Source of the DNA: an uncultured Clostridia bacterium | GTDB taxonomy: Bacteria > Bacillota > Clostridia > TANB77 > CAG-508 | DNA: 9,749 nucleotides | NCBI GenBank assembly: GCA_944386375.1 | Contig: CALXAW010000047.1 | Span: 1-9,749 of the forward strand | Reading direction: 5' to 3' | Shown: positions 1 through 5,699 of the stretch, one piece after another | Layout: the number at the start of each line of letters is the position of its first letter | Numbering within the stretch: position 1 is the first letter of the stretch | Program-made: the position numbers and the translations under genes | Notes under the pieces: model-generated | Database searches by the model: none | Seen by the model: the letters and a program-made list of their open reading frames with translations, nothing else | Told to the model about the DNA's origin: nothing

Positions 1-396
1 CCATCGTCATCTGTGTCTATGTTTATGTCTGGATTGCCATCGTCATCTGTGTCTATGTTTAGGTCTGGATTGCCATCGTCATCTGTGTCTATGTTTATGT
101 CTGGATTGCCATCGTCATCTGTGTCTATATTTATATCTGGATTGCCATCGTCATCTGTGTCTATGTTTATGTCTGGCTGGCCATCTTCATCTGTGTCTAT
201 GTTTATATCTGGTTTATCATCTCCGTCTGTGTCTATGTTTATGTCTGGATTGCCATCGTCATCTGTGTCTATGTTTATGTCTGGCTCTTTATCTCCGTCT
301 GTGTCTATATCTATATCTGGCTGGCCGTCTCCGTCTGTGTCTATATTTATATCTGGCTCTCCGTCTTCGTCTGTGTCTATGTTTACTTCTCTTTGT
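1..396 (-). repeat. 36-bp tandem minisatellite encoding 12-residue calcium-loop-like repeats
   Basis: Eleven head-to-tail units begin at 1, 37, 73, 109, 145, 181, 217, 253, 289, 325 and 361, each exactly 36 bp, so the frame is kept. On the minus strand they encode DTD(D/G/E)DG(N/Q/E)PDINI. Asp at loop positions 1, 3, 5 and 9 with Gly at 6 matches the thrombospondin type-3 and dockerin style of Ca2+ loop; calcium binding is inferred from this. The units near the left edge (1-180) are nearly identical in DNA, which suggests recent duplication. Those nearer the Ig domain are more diverged, and two of them (about 217-252 and 289-324) lose the loop Gly, reading GDDKPD and GDKEPD. The array continues past the window edge. 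Confidence 0.93.
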
Positions 397-1316
397 ACTG
401 TTAATTGTGCTGCCATAGATTTTTCTGTTACTTTCTCTCCATTTAAGCTTGCTGTTATTACACAATAGAAGTATTTTCCGTTATCTGCCATTGTTACTGC
501 TGGAGTTGTGTAGTTTGCTCCATTGGCTCCTGGTATTGCTTCTCCACTGCTTGCACTTACTGTATTTCCTTTATACCATTGGTATGTTACTTCTCCTACT
601 GTTCTTGCTTCCACTGTAAATGTTGCTGTTTTTCCTTCATATACTGATACATTTGTTGGTTCTTTTGTTATTACTACTGTTGCTACATCTGGTAATGATG
701 GCTCTTTTATTGTTATTTCTCCTGTGTCTGGGTCTACTTCTACTTCGTAACCTCCATGGTCTACTTCTATTTTTCCGCTATCTGGGTTATATTCTGCGCT
801 TGAGTCTGGGTCTTTACCTTGTAGCTCTTGTTCCATTTGGTCTGCAATATCTTCGTCTGTTCCGGTTTTGTCTGCTATTTCCCATGCTTCTTCTATGTCT
901 TTTATTGCATCTTCTCTATTTGTTGTTAGCTCCCCATTTGGTTGTATTTCAAACATATAGTCTTTATAGTTTACTTCGTATGTACCGTTTTCTTCTCTAT
1001 ATGTTACTGATGTGTTTGGGTCGTTTTGTTTTAGTACTTCTTCTAGGTAATTTGCTGTTTCTTCTGAACTTAGGTTTTGTGTTATTGTTTCTGCTTGGGT
1101 TTCTGTCCATGCTAAAGCAACCTCTTCTTCAATTTGTGCATACTCCGTCGCCTCTTTTGCTTCAAAGGCCTTTCTTATAATTCCATTTTCTCCAGTTAGC
1201 ATGGCAATAGTTATCCCTGCCAATATCAATAACACTATAATTGTAACTACTAGTGCTACCAATGTTATTCCTTTATTTTCTTTCATGCTCATATTTTTTC
1301 TTCCTTTACTTAACAT
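1..1316 (-). CDS. Prepilin-signal surface protein with Ig-like domain and Asp-rich repeats (partial, C-terminus off window)
   Basis: This reading frame is open from 1316 to the left edge, giving 438 codons with no stop. Residues 1-16 are short and basic. A class III (prepilin-type) signal follows: NKG then ITLVALVVTIIVLLILAG, a membrane segment at about 17-40 with the predicted cleavage after G16. The usual Glu at mature position 5 is replaced by Ala. Residues 41-205 are acidic and mostly helical-looking. Residues about 210-306 form an Ig-like domain, with EGKTATFTVEA, YQWYK, IPGA, YTTPAVT and NGKYFYCVIT as landmarks. From about 308 onward the protein is tandem 12-residue repeats of the type DTDxDGxPDINI. 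By family knowledge this suggests an exported pseudopilin-like or anchored surface protein; a role in adhesion is inference. The start is ambiguous: ATG 1316 follows GGGGGG (1324-1329) by 7 nt, while ATG 1292 follows AAAGGAAG. I saw no clear sigma-A promoter in 1317-1462. Confidence 0.85.
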   Translation of the reverse strand, partial: MLSKGRKNMSMKENKGITLVALVVTIIVLLILAGITIAMLTGENGIIRKAFEAKEATEYAQIEEEVALAWTETQAETITQNLSSEETANYLEEVLKQNDPNTSVTYREENGTYEVNYKDYMFEIQPNGELTTNREDAIKDIEEAWEIADKTGTDEDIADQMEQELQGKDPDSSAEYNPDSGKIEVDHGGYEVEVDPDTGEITIKEPSLPDVATVVITKEPTNVSVYEGKTATFTVEARTVGEVTYQWYKGNTVSASSGEAIPGANGANYTTPAVTMADNGKYFYCVITASLNGEKVTEKSMAAQLTVQREVNIDTDEDGEPDINIDTDGDGQPDIDIDTDGDKEPDINIDTDDDGNPDINIDTDGDDKPDINIDTDEDGQPDINIDTDDDGNPDINIDTDDDGNPDINIDTDDDGNPDLNIDTDDDGNPDINIDTDDD

Positions 1317-1462
1317 TCTTTATCCCCCCATATTTTTAGTTTGATAATCTTATATATTTTATTTTTAATTTTTTTACTTTTTATAACTATTTTTCTATCT
1401 TCAGAAAAGTATATATATTAATATTGAATCACTTTCTAGCTCCATAATAAATAATTAAAAAC

Positions 1463-1549
1463 AAAAAGCAAAGCCTTCGTGTGCTTATTACACATACGAG
1501 TGACAAAATTCACTCATATGCAAAATAAACACAGAAAACTTTGCTTTTT
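1463..1549 (-). terminator. Long terminator-like hairpin with branched interior
   Basis: The outer arms are AAAAAGCAAAG (1463-1473) and CTTTGCTTTTT (1539-1549), a perfect 11-bp stem that ends in a T-run in both directions. The interior can form smaller helices, including GAGTG (1499-1503) with CACTC (1511-1515). On the minus strand it follows and partly overlaps the end of the 32-codon ORF, so it would terminate that transcript before the pilin-like gene. It could equally stop leftover plus-strand transcription. Confidence 0.6.
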
Positions 1550-1612
1550 TCTATGTATATATATTTTTTTATTAAACTTAACAGTACCAACGGTTTCAGC
1601 TTTTGTGCTCAT
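1514..1612 (-). CDS. Possible 32-residue small protein, unrecognised
   Basis: ATG at 1612-1610 opens a 32-codon frame ending in TGA at 1514-1516. The product begins MSTKAETVGTVKFNKK and ends FLCLFCI. It is basic (8 Lys/Arg plus one His) with a short hydrophobic, two-Cys tail and no full membrane segment. AAGGAG (1623-1628) lies 10 nt upstream, slightly long for an SD. A TTGCAA-17-TATAAT promoter precedes it and a hairpin terminator overlaps its 3' end, so the order promoter, SD, ORF, terminator is complete within about 220 bp. I do not recognise the product. It could be a genuine small protein, a leader peptide, or a chance ORF inside a small RNA. The context supports transcription more strongly than it supports translation. 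Confidence 0.4.
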   Translation of the reverse strand: MSTKAETVGTVKFNKKIYIHRKKQSFLCLFCI

Positions 1613-1656
1613 TTTGTATACTCTCCTTATCTTTTTCTCTTATTTTTTCTTTTTTT

Positions 1657-1685
1657 ATTATATATTATATTTTTTGTCTTTGCAA
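1657..1685 (-). promoter_or_regulatory. Sigma-A-type promoter for the small-ORF unit
   Basis: On the minus strand TTGCAA (1685-1680) is followed after 17 nt by TATAAT (1662-1657). The -10 is perfect and the -35 matches 4 of 6. The predicted transcript would start near 1650 and reach the SD at 1628-1623. The surroundings are very AT-rich, which raises the chance of a coincidental match. Confidence 0.5.
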
Positions 1686-1710
1686 TAATTTTTGTGTTTT
1701 TTAATCAAAT

Positions 1711-1740
1711 TGTAATATAAATGTAATATTAGGTTTACAT
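1711..1740 (+). promoter_or_regulatory. Candidate operator overlapping the DUF4364 -35 box
   Basis: TGTAATAT occurs at 1711-1718 and again at 1722-1729, an 11-bp phase that would put both copies on the same helix face. The second copy also forms the inverted repeat ATGTAA (1721-1726), 8 nt, TTACAT (1735-1740), which covers the -35 box. This geometry suits a dimeric regulator. No regulator is identified. Confidence 0.35.
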
Positions 1741-1762
1741 TATTTATTTTATGTGATATAAT
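1734..1762 (+). promoter_or_regulatory. Extended -10 sigma-A promoter of the DUF4364 gene
   Basis: TTTACA (1734-1739), a 17-nt spacer, then TATAAT (1757-1762) preceded by TGA, an extended -10. Transcription would start near 1769, leaving a leader of about 20 nt that carries AAGGAG at 1777-1782, 8 nt before the ATG at 1791. Confidence 0.8.
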
Positions 1763-1790
1763 GCAAAAAAAACTATAAGGAGCGCTATTT

Positions 1791-2333
1791 ATGGAATCAA
1801 GTACAGATAAAAATATATTTGCTGAAAATAAAGTTTTGATTTTATATATTTTAGATAAACTAGATAAAGATATTACAAATGATGGATTATTTAAAATTAT
1901 TTCTTCTATAAATGGTCTTAACTATTTTTATTTTCAACAAATATTAACTGATTTAATTGATACTAACTTAGTCGGACAATTTACTAAAGATGATGAGCCT
2001 CTTATAAAAATAACAAGTAAAGGAAAAAATGCATATAACCTTACCAAAGATATTCTACCAGGAATTATTAAATTAAAAGCTGACTACACTTTTGACAAAG
2101 AATTACCTAGTATAAAAGAAGAAGCTTCTATTACAGCAGAATTTATACCAAAAAACGAAAATGATTATACTGTTAAGTGCAAAATTATAGAAAATAATGA
2201 GGTCATTTTTGAAGTTAGAACTTTTGCTGGTTCTAGAGAAAGAGCAAAAAGGATTACAGATAACTGGCAAAATAATGCTAGCAAAATATATCCTAAAATT
2301 TTAGATTTATTATTAAGCAATGGTGATATGTAA
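1791..2333 (+). CDS. DUF4364 family protein
   Basis: This 180-residue protein fits the clostridial DUF4364 family in length and layout. Residues about 8-90 (ENKVLILYILDKLDKDITND, then NGLNYFYFQQILTDLIDTNLV and ITSKGKNAY) read like a winged-helix DNA-binding fold. Residues about 100-180 form a second domain with beta-strand-like stretches (ASITAEFIPK, YTVKCKIIENNEVIFEVRTFAG) and a closing helix. There is no signal peptide or membrane segment, so it is cytoplasmic. The biochemical role of the family is not established to my knowledge; the winged-helix look makes a regulator plausible, but that is inference. It has its own promoter and SD, is monocistronic, and converges on the tRNA gene, with a shared hairpin terminator between them. 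The direct and inverted repeats at its promoter would allow autoregulation. Confidence 0.85.
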   Translation: MESSTDKNIFAENKVLILYILDKLDKDITNDGLFKIISSINGLNYFYFQQILTDLIDTNLVGQFTKDDEPLIKITSKGKNAYNLTKDILPGIIKLKADYTFDKELPSIKEEASITAEFIPKNENDYTVKCKIIENNEVIFEVRTFAGSRERAKRITDNWQNNASKIYPKILDLLLSNGDM

Positions 2334-2408
2334 TTACAAGCATTAAATCAAAATTATTAACTCACAATAGAACACAAATTTTTAATGAAATAAAATTTAT
2401 ACAAAAAC

Positions 2409-2463
2409 AAAAGCGACGTGATATCGTAACTATAACATTTTAGTTAGTTTACACGTCGCTTTT
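2409..2463. terminator. Bidirectional terminator hairpin between DUF4364 and tRNA-Met
   Basis: AAAAGCGACGTG (2409-2420) pairs perfectly with CACGTCGCTTTT (2452-2463), 12 bp. An inner TAACTA (2427-2432) pairs with TAGTTA (2441-2446). T-runs flank it on both strands, so it can serve both converging genes. The core GCGACGTG/CACGTCGC recurs at 5700-5745. Confidence 0.85.
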
Positions 2464-2470
2464 ATTTTTT

Positions 2471-2547
2471 TGGTAGCGAGGGAGAGGATCGAACTCACGA
2501 CCTTCCGGGTATGAACCGGACGCTCTAGCCAGCTGAGCTACCTCGCC
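2471..2547 (-). tRNA. tRNA-Met (CAT), elongator type
   Basis: It folds as a full cloverleaf with encoded CCA (2473-2471). The acceptor GGCGAGG pairs with CCTCGCT (one G-U at the end), the D arm is GCTC/GAGC, and the anticodon stem TCCGG/CCGGA carries the loop TTCATAC with anticodon CAT. The variable loop is AGGTC and the T-loop is TTCGATC. Overall it closely follows the Bacillus elongator tRNA-Met, rather than an initiator (C1-A72 mismatch, three G-C pairs in the anticodon stem). The T-stem GTGAG/CTCTC has one U-U mismatch at its second pair. It has its own consensus promoter. Confidence 0.95.
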
Positions 2548-2565
2548 ATGTATTAAGCAATATTT

Positions 2566-2594
2566 ATTATACTTATTAAATTAGAAATTGTCAA
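2566..2594 (-). promoter_or_regulatory. Fully consensus sigma-A promoter for tRNA-Met
   Basis: On the minus strand TTGACA (2594-2589), a 17-nt spacer and TATAAT (2571-2566) match the consensus exactly. Transcription would start near 2559, about 12 nt before the mature tRNA. The first two bases of the -35 are also the outermost bases of the palindrome at 2593-2637. Confidence 0.9.
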
Positions 2595-2637
2595 GTAAAA
2601 ACATACAAGAATTTAAAATTCTTGTATGTTTTTACTT
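2593..2637. terminator. Perfect 45-nt palindrome, bidirectional terminator
   Basis: Arms 2593-2614 and 2616-2637 are exact reverse complements (22 bp) around a single central A. The stem contains ACATACAAGAATTT, flanked by A5/T5 runs, so either strand gives a hairpin followed by T5. It sits just after the stop of the minus-strand 99-residue gene and just before the tRNA promoter, so it should insulate one from the other. Confidence 0.8.
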
Positions 2638-2667
2638 ATTATCACTTTTATACAAGAAATATTTGTT

Positions 2668-2967
2668 TCAACCTAGTTCTTTTACTTCATGTTTTTCTTT
2701 TTGTTCTTCTTGATTTTTTATATTTGGCACTTCTACTTTTTCTGCAAGATTTTCTCTTTTTCTTGCCTTGCCTAGCTTTTTCTTGTTTGTTACTTTTGTT
2801 GTATCAACTTCTGCTACTAATTTATTTATTCTATTTGTATTTTCTTGTTTTTTTATTGCTTCTAATTGCTTTTCTAACTCAGCATTATCAACAGTCTTTG
2901 TTTGAACAAAAGACTTTAATATTTCTTTAAAATTAAAAGGTATTCTTTCTTTTTCTTTTACTATCAT
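2668..2967 (-). CDS. Lys/Glu-rich small protein of unknown function
   Basis: The 99-residue product starts MIVKEKERIPFNFKEILKS. I chose ATG 2967 because AGGAG lies 5 nt upstream (TAGGAGAAAAG before ATG). The longer in-frame ATG at 3039 has no SD and its codons overlap a probable promoter. The protein is highly charged. Residues 1-30 are semi-conserved-looking with an amphipathic stretch, residues about 30-50 (ELEKQLEAIKKQEN) could be a short coiled coil, and the rest is a Lys/Arg/Glu-rich, probably disordered tail. There is no signal peptide or membrane segment. I do not recognise a family. It lies downstream of, and codirectional with, the DapB-like gene, but has its own promoter and a strong terminator behind it. 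Confidence 0.65.
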   Translation of the reverse strand: MIVKEKERIPFNFKEILKSFVQTKTVDNAELEKQLEAIKKQENTNRINKLVAEVDTTKVTNKKKLGKARKRENLAEKVEVPNIKNQEEQKEKHEVKELG

Positions 2968-3029
2968 CTTTTCTCCTAAAGTTCTATTTAGGATTTCACC
3001 TCTCTTTTTGTAAATACTATACACTATAT

Positions 3030-3058
3030 ATATTACCATAAAAATAGCAAAAAATCAA
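3030..3058 (-). promoter_or_regulatory. Probable promoter of the 99-residue gene
   Basis: On the minus strand TTGATT (3058-3053), 17 nt, then TAATAT (3035-3030). Transcription would start near 3023 and leave a leader of about 55 nt. Its position over the extra codons of the longer ORF argues for the internal start at 2967. Confidence 0.5.
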
Positions 3059-3098
3059 GAGTTTTGGGCAATTTAACCATTTTCGTGTTTTATGTTAA

Positions 3099-4175
3099 CT
3101 ATTTTACATATTCATTTAGTGGTTTTATTCTATATTTTAATTCTCCCATCTTTTCTGTTGTTACATATCCTGGCTCGCTATTTATAACATCTGGTATTCT
3201 GTTTACAACAGTTGCACATGTTAATTCTACAGTTGCTGGTCTATTTATAACTAATGTTGTATTTGGCTCACCTTCTATTGTCCATTCGTTTTTGTCAAAA
3301 TCCTCTTTTGAATACACCTTTCCTATACATTCACTTTCTATTGTTATTCCTTCTTTTGTTGTTGTTGTAACAACTGCACTCATTCCTGTTGCCATTCCGG
3401 CTTTAACTGTCATTCCTAATGTTGAAGATTGTATATCTTCTTTGTATGTTTGTGGTACACATTTTTGTGTTTGATTTTCTACTGTTAATCCTAGTTTTGA
3501 GCATAACCAACCATTTACATTCCACATATATGATGGTGCATAATTTCCTGCATTTATTATTTCTTGTCTTTCTGCATCTGATATTTTGTCTGCTGAAGCT
3601 ACTTCTTTTTCAAAGTCTTCTAATGATAGTCCTGCTCCATGTGCTTTTGCTAAAGCAATACCATATTCTTCTACATTATAACTTGAGCTTCCTTTTATTT
3701 TTTTTATTGTTTGTGTTGAACCTGCTATTGCTGTTATTAATTCTCCCCAGTATATGTCTTGATATCCGCTTCCTGTAATTGTACATCCTGTTTGCTTTGC
3801 TGTTTCGTCTATTTTTTTAGTTAATTGTGGGTTAGAGTTCCAAGGGTAAAATGCTTCTTCACATGTAGTTATTGCATTTACTCCTACTTTGGCACATAGC
3901 ATAAGTGCATCTTCTACATCTGATAACAAACTCATTGTTGTAACTATTGCAATGTCTGGTTTTGTTTCTTTTAAAACTTTTTCTGCCTCCTCTGCTGATA
4001 CAACTTTTACTCCTTTTGGCTCACAGCCCATAATCTCCCCTATATCTTTTCCTATTACATCTGGGTTAACATCTATTGCTCCTACTATTTCACCACCTTT
4101 TTCATATACATATCTCATTGTGTATACACTCATTTTTCCTACACCATATTGTACGACTCTTATTTTTCTGTCCAT
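3099..4175 (-). CDS. NAD(P)-dependent DapB-fold dehydrogenase, 2,4-diaminopentanoate dehydrogenase-like
   Basis: This 358-residue protein opens with a Rossmann beta-alpha-beta (IRVVQYGVGKMS, glycines 11 and 13) and an acidic D35 after VGAID. That layout fits the N-terminal domain of dihydrodipicolinate-reductase-like enzymes. Further landmarks are DIAIVTTMS (74-82), ITTCEEAFYPWN (102-113), GSGYQDIYWGE (125-135) and a C-terminal NRIPDVINSEPGYVTTEKMG. This length and C-terminus resemble the clostridial Ord/2,4-diaminopentanoate dehydrogenase family, which deaminates 2,4-diaminopentanoate in ornithine fermentation. It is too long for true DapB (about 250-270 residues). None of the ort or ora pathway genes is nearby, so the substrate is uncertain. 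It is cytosolic. The SD AAAGGAG precedes ATG 4175, and the gene diverges from the amidohydrolase gene. Confidence 0.8.
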   Translation of the reverse strand: MDRKIRVVQYGVGKMSVYTMRYVYEKGGEIVGAIDVNPDVIGKDIGEIMGCEPKGVKVVSAEEAEKVLKETKPDIAIVTTMSLLSDVEDALMLCAKVGVNAITTCEEAFYPWNSNPQLTKKIDETAKQTGCTITGSGYQDIYWGELITAIAGSTQTIKKIKGSSSYNVEEYGIALAKAHGAGLSLEDFEKEVASADKISDAERQEIINAGNYAPSYMWNVNGWLCSKLGLTVENQTQKCVPQTYKEDIQSSTLGMTVKAGMATGMSAVVTTTTKEGITIESECIGKVYSKEDFDKNEWTIEGEPNTTLVINRPATVELTCATVVNRIPDVINSEPGYVTTEKMGELKYRIKPLNEYVK

Positions 4176-4204
4176 AAAACCACTCCTTTCTTTTATATGT
4201 ATAC

Positions 4205-4234
4205 ATTATATACTTTTTATTATAATTTATACAA
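4205..4234 (-). promoter_or_regulatory. Probable promoter of the DapB-like gene
   Basis: On the minus strand TTGTAT (4234-4229), 18 nt, then a perfect TATAAT (4210-4205). The leader would be about 25 nt, ending in the SD AAAGGAG. It is back to back with the amidohydrolase promoter, with 31 bp between the two -35 boxes. Confidence 0.55.
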
Positions 4235-4265
4235 GTAGTTTTTATTATATAATGAAGTTTTTTTC

Positions 4266-4296
4266 TTGCCTTAAATACAATTTTATAGTAAAATTG
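4266..4296 (+). promoter_or_regulatory. Promoter of the amidohydrolase gene with a dyad across the -10
   Basis: TTGCCT (4266-4271), 17 nt, TAAAAT (4289-4294). A perfect dyad, CAATTTTA (4278-4285), TAG, TAAAATTG (4289-4296), covers the second half of the spacer and the whole -10. It would suit a repressor site; as RNA it would lie upstream of the start and not be transcribed. The leader would be short (about 16 nt), carrying AGGAGG at 4306-4311, 5 nt before the ATG. Confidence 0.5.
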
Positions 4297-4316
4297 CATT
4301 AAATGAGGAGGTCTAT

Positions 4317-5600
4317 ATGAGTATTTTGATTAAAAATTGTAATTTAATTTCAATGGATGTTTCTAGAGAAAAAATAGAGTATAATGTGGATATTTTAATT
4401 GAAAATAATAGAATAAAGAAAATTGATAAAAATATTGACAAACAGTGTGTAGATAAAGTTATAGATGCAACTGATAAATATGTTTTGCCTGGCTTTATAA
4501 ATACTCATTCTCATATAGGTATGAGCATTTTTAGAGAAACTGTTGATGGCTTTATTTTGCAAGACTGGTTAGAAAAGAAAATTTGGCCAATTGAAGATAA
4601 TTTAACTGAAGAAGATATTTATAATTCTTCTCTTCTTTCTTGTGCAGAAATGATTAAAACTGGTACTACTACTGTAAATGACCATTATTTTTTCCCAGAA
4701 AGTGTTATAAATGCTGTACATACGGCTGGTATGCGTGCAGAAATTACTAGAGTTTTGATGGATATTGGTGGTGACTTAGAACCTAGAATAATAGAACTAG
4801 AAAATCTTATAAAAAATTATTTAAATAAATATGATACTATTTCTATAAATGTCGGAATACATGGTTTTTATACTGCAAGTAACATTTGTGTAGAAAAGGC
4901 AAGAGAGCTTGCTAAAAAGTATAATTTGAATGTTCATATTCATTTTTGTGAAAACTCTGATGAAGTTAAACAAATAAAGGATAGATATGATGTTGATGTT
5001 CCAAGTAAGGTGTTACAAAAATATTTTTATGATATAAATACTATTTTAGCACACTGTGTAAAATTAAGTGATAATGATTTTAATATTTTAAAAAATTTAC
5101 CTATTCATGTTTCTCATTGTCCTATAAGTAATTTGAAACTTGGATGTGGAATTGCAAATTTACCAAAATTGATTGAAAATAATATTAATGTTTCTTTAGG
5201 TACAGATGGGCAAGGTAGTGGTTGTAATTTAGATATGTTTGATACTATGAAGTTTGTAGGACTTTTGCAAAAAGGTATAAATGAAGACCCTACTCTTATT
5301 TCTGCTTATGATGTATTGCAAATGGCTACTATAAATGGTGCTCGTGCACTAAATAAAGATAGTTTAATTGGTAGTATTGTAGAAGGAAAATTAGCTGATT
5401 TAATTATTTTAGATTTATCTAATATTACATTACAACCTATTAATGATGTTTTTTCTGATATAGTGTATAATGCTAAAGGTACTAATGTTATTACTACTAT
5501 AGTTAATGGCAAAATTTTAATGGAAAATAGAAAATTACTTACTATTGATGAAAATAGTATTATAAAAAATTGCAAATATATTTTAAAAAATCTAAAATAA
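4317..5600 (+). CDS. mtaD: Metal-dependent amidohydrolase, 5-methylthioadenosine/S-adenosylhomocysteine deaminase type
   Basis: The 427-residue product is full length for the MTA/SAH deaminase branch of the amidohydrolase superfamily. These enzymes hydrolytically deaminate the adenine moiety of methylthioadenosine or S-adenosylhomocysteine and feed purine and methionine salvage. Residues 1-55 and the C-terminal strands form the small beta domain; the rest is the TIM barrel. Metal ligands are visible: H64 and H66 in NTHSH, H209 in HIHFCE with E212 beside it, H246 in LAHCV, and D297 in LGTDG. HVSHCPISNLKLGCGIA (264-280) and LDMFDTM (305-311) match the family closely. The usual PHSPY substrate loop is changed to IHGFYT (181-186). 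Related cytosine, guanine or chlorohydrolase-type deaminases are the alternatives. It is a single-gene unit converging on rplL, with a terminator behind it. Confidence 0.85.
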   Translation: MSILIKNCNLISMDVSREKIEYNVDILIENNRIKKIDKNIDKQCVDKVIDATDKYVLPGFINTHSHIGMSIFRETVDGFILQDWLEKKIWPIEDNLTEEDIYNSSLLSCAEMIKTGTTTVNDHYFFPESVINAVHTAGMRAEITRVLMDIGGDLEPRIIELENLIKNYLNKYDTISINVGIHGFYTASNICVEKARELAKKYNLNVHIHFCENSDEVKQIKDRYDVDVPSKVLQKYFYDINTILAHCVKLSDNDFNILKNLPIHVSHCPISNLKLGCGIANLPKLIENNINVSLGTDGQGSGCNLDMFDTMKFVGLLQKGINEDPTLISAYDVLQMATINGARALNKDSLIGSIVEGKLADLIILDLSNITLQPINDVFSDIVYNAKGTNVITTIVNGKILMENRKLLTIDENSIIKNCKYILKNLK

Positions 5601-5663
5601 CATAATTAAATGCTTATAGAGTTTGTTCCAATTTCGAAGTGTAACAACTTATTTATAATAGAA

Positions 5664-5688
5664 AATACAATTTTATTTTGTAAAATTG
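5664..5688. repeat. Second copy of the CAATTTTA dyad, downstream of the amidohydrolase
   Basis: AATACAATTTTAT (5664-5676) repeats 4274-4286 exactly, and GTAAAATTG (5680-5688) repeats 4288-4296. The dyad CAATTTTA, 5 nt, TAAAATTG therefore occurs on both sides of this gene, about 1.4 kb apart. Confidence 0.6.
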
Positions 5689-5699
5689 GCACACGAACA

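Noticed and set aside
1..396. CRISPR-like 36-bp repeats
   Set aside because: The repeats are contiguous with no spacers, vary internally, and keep a reading frame on the minus strand.
13..1180. Ser/Met-rich and Leu-rich plus-strand open frames
   Set aside because: They are antisense to the pilin-like gene. Their composition follows from the repeat array and A-rich opposite strand, and they lack SD sites.
1459..1550. c-di-GMP riboswitch, suggested by GCAAAGCC near a pilin-like gene
   Set aside because: The rest of the GEMM consensus (GGCAAACC, the GNRA loop, GGTAGC) is absent and the strand is wrong for the pilin-like gene. A hairpin terminator explains it.
1479..1688. Hydrophobic 69-residue plus-strand ORF, toxin-like in look
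   Set aside because: It has a GTG start inside a hairpin with no SD or promoter, and its hydrophobicity follows from T-rich DNA.
2968..3039. Longer N-terminus for the 99-residue protein
   Set aside because: The upstream ATG lacks an SD and the codons overlap a promoter; ATG 2967 has AGGAG at good spacing.
3064..4302. Plus-strand open frames opposite the DapB-like gene
   Set aside because: Shadows of a well-supported minus-strand enzyme gene with low-complexity Leu/Phe/Ser products.
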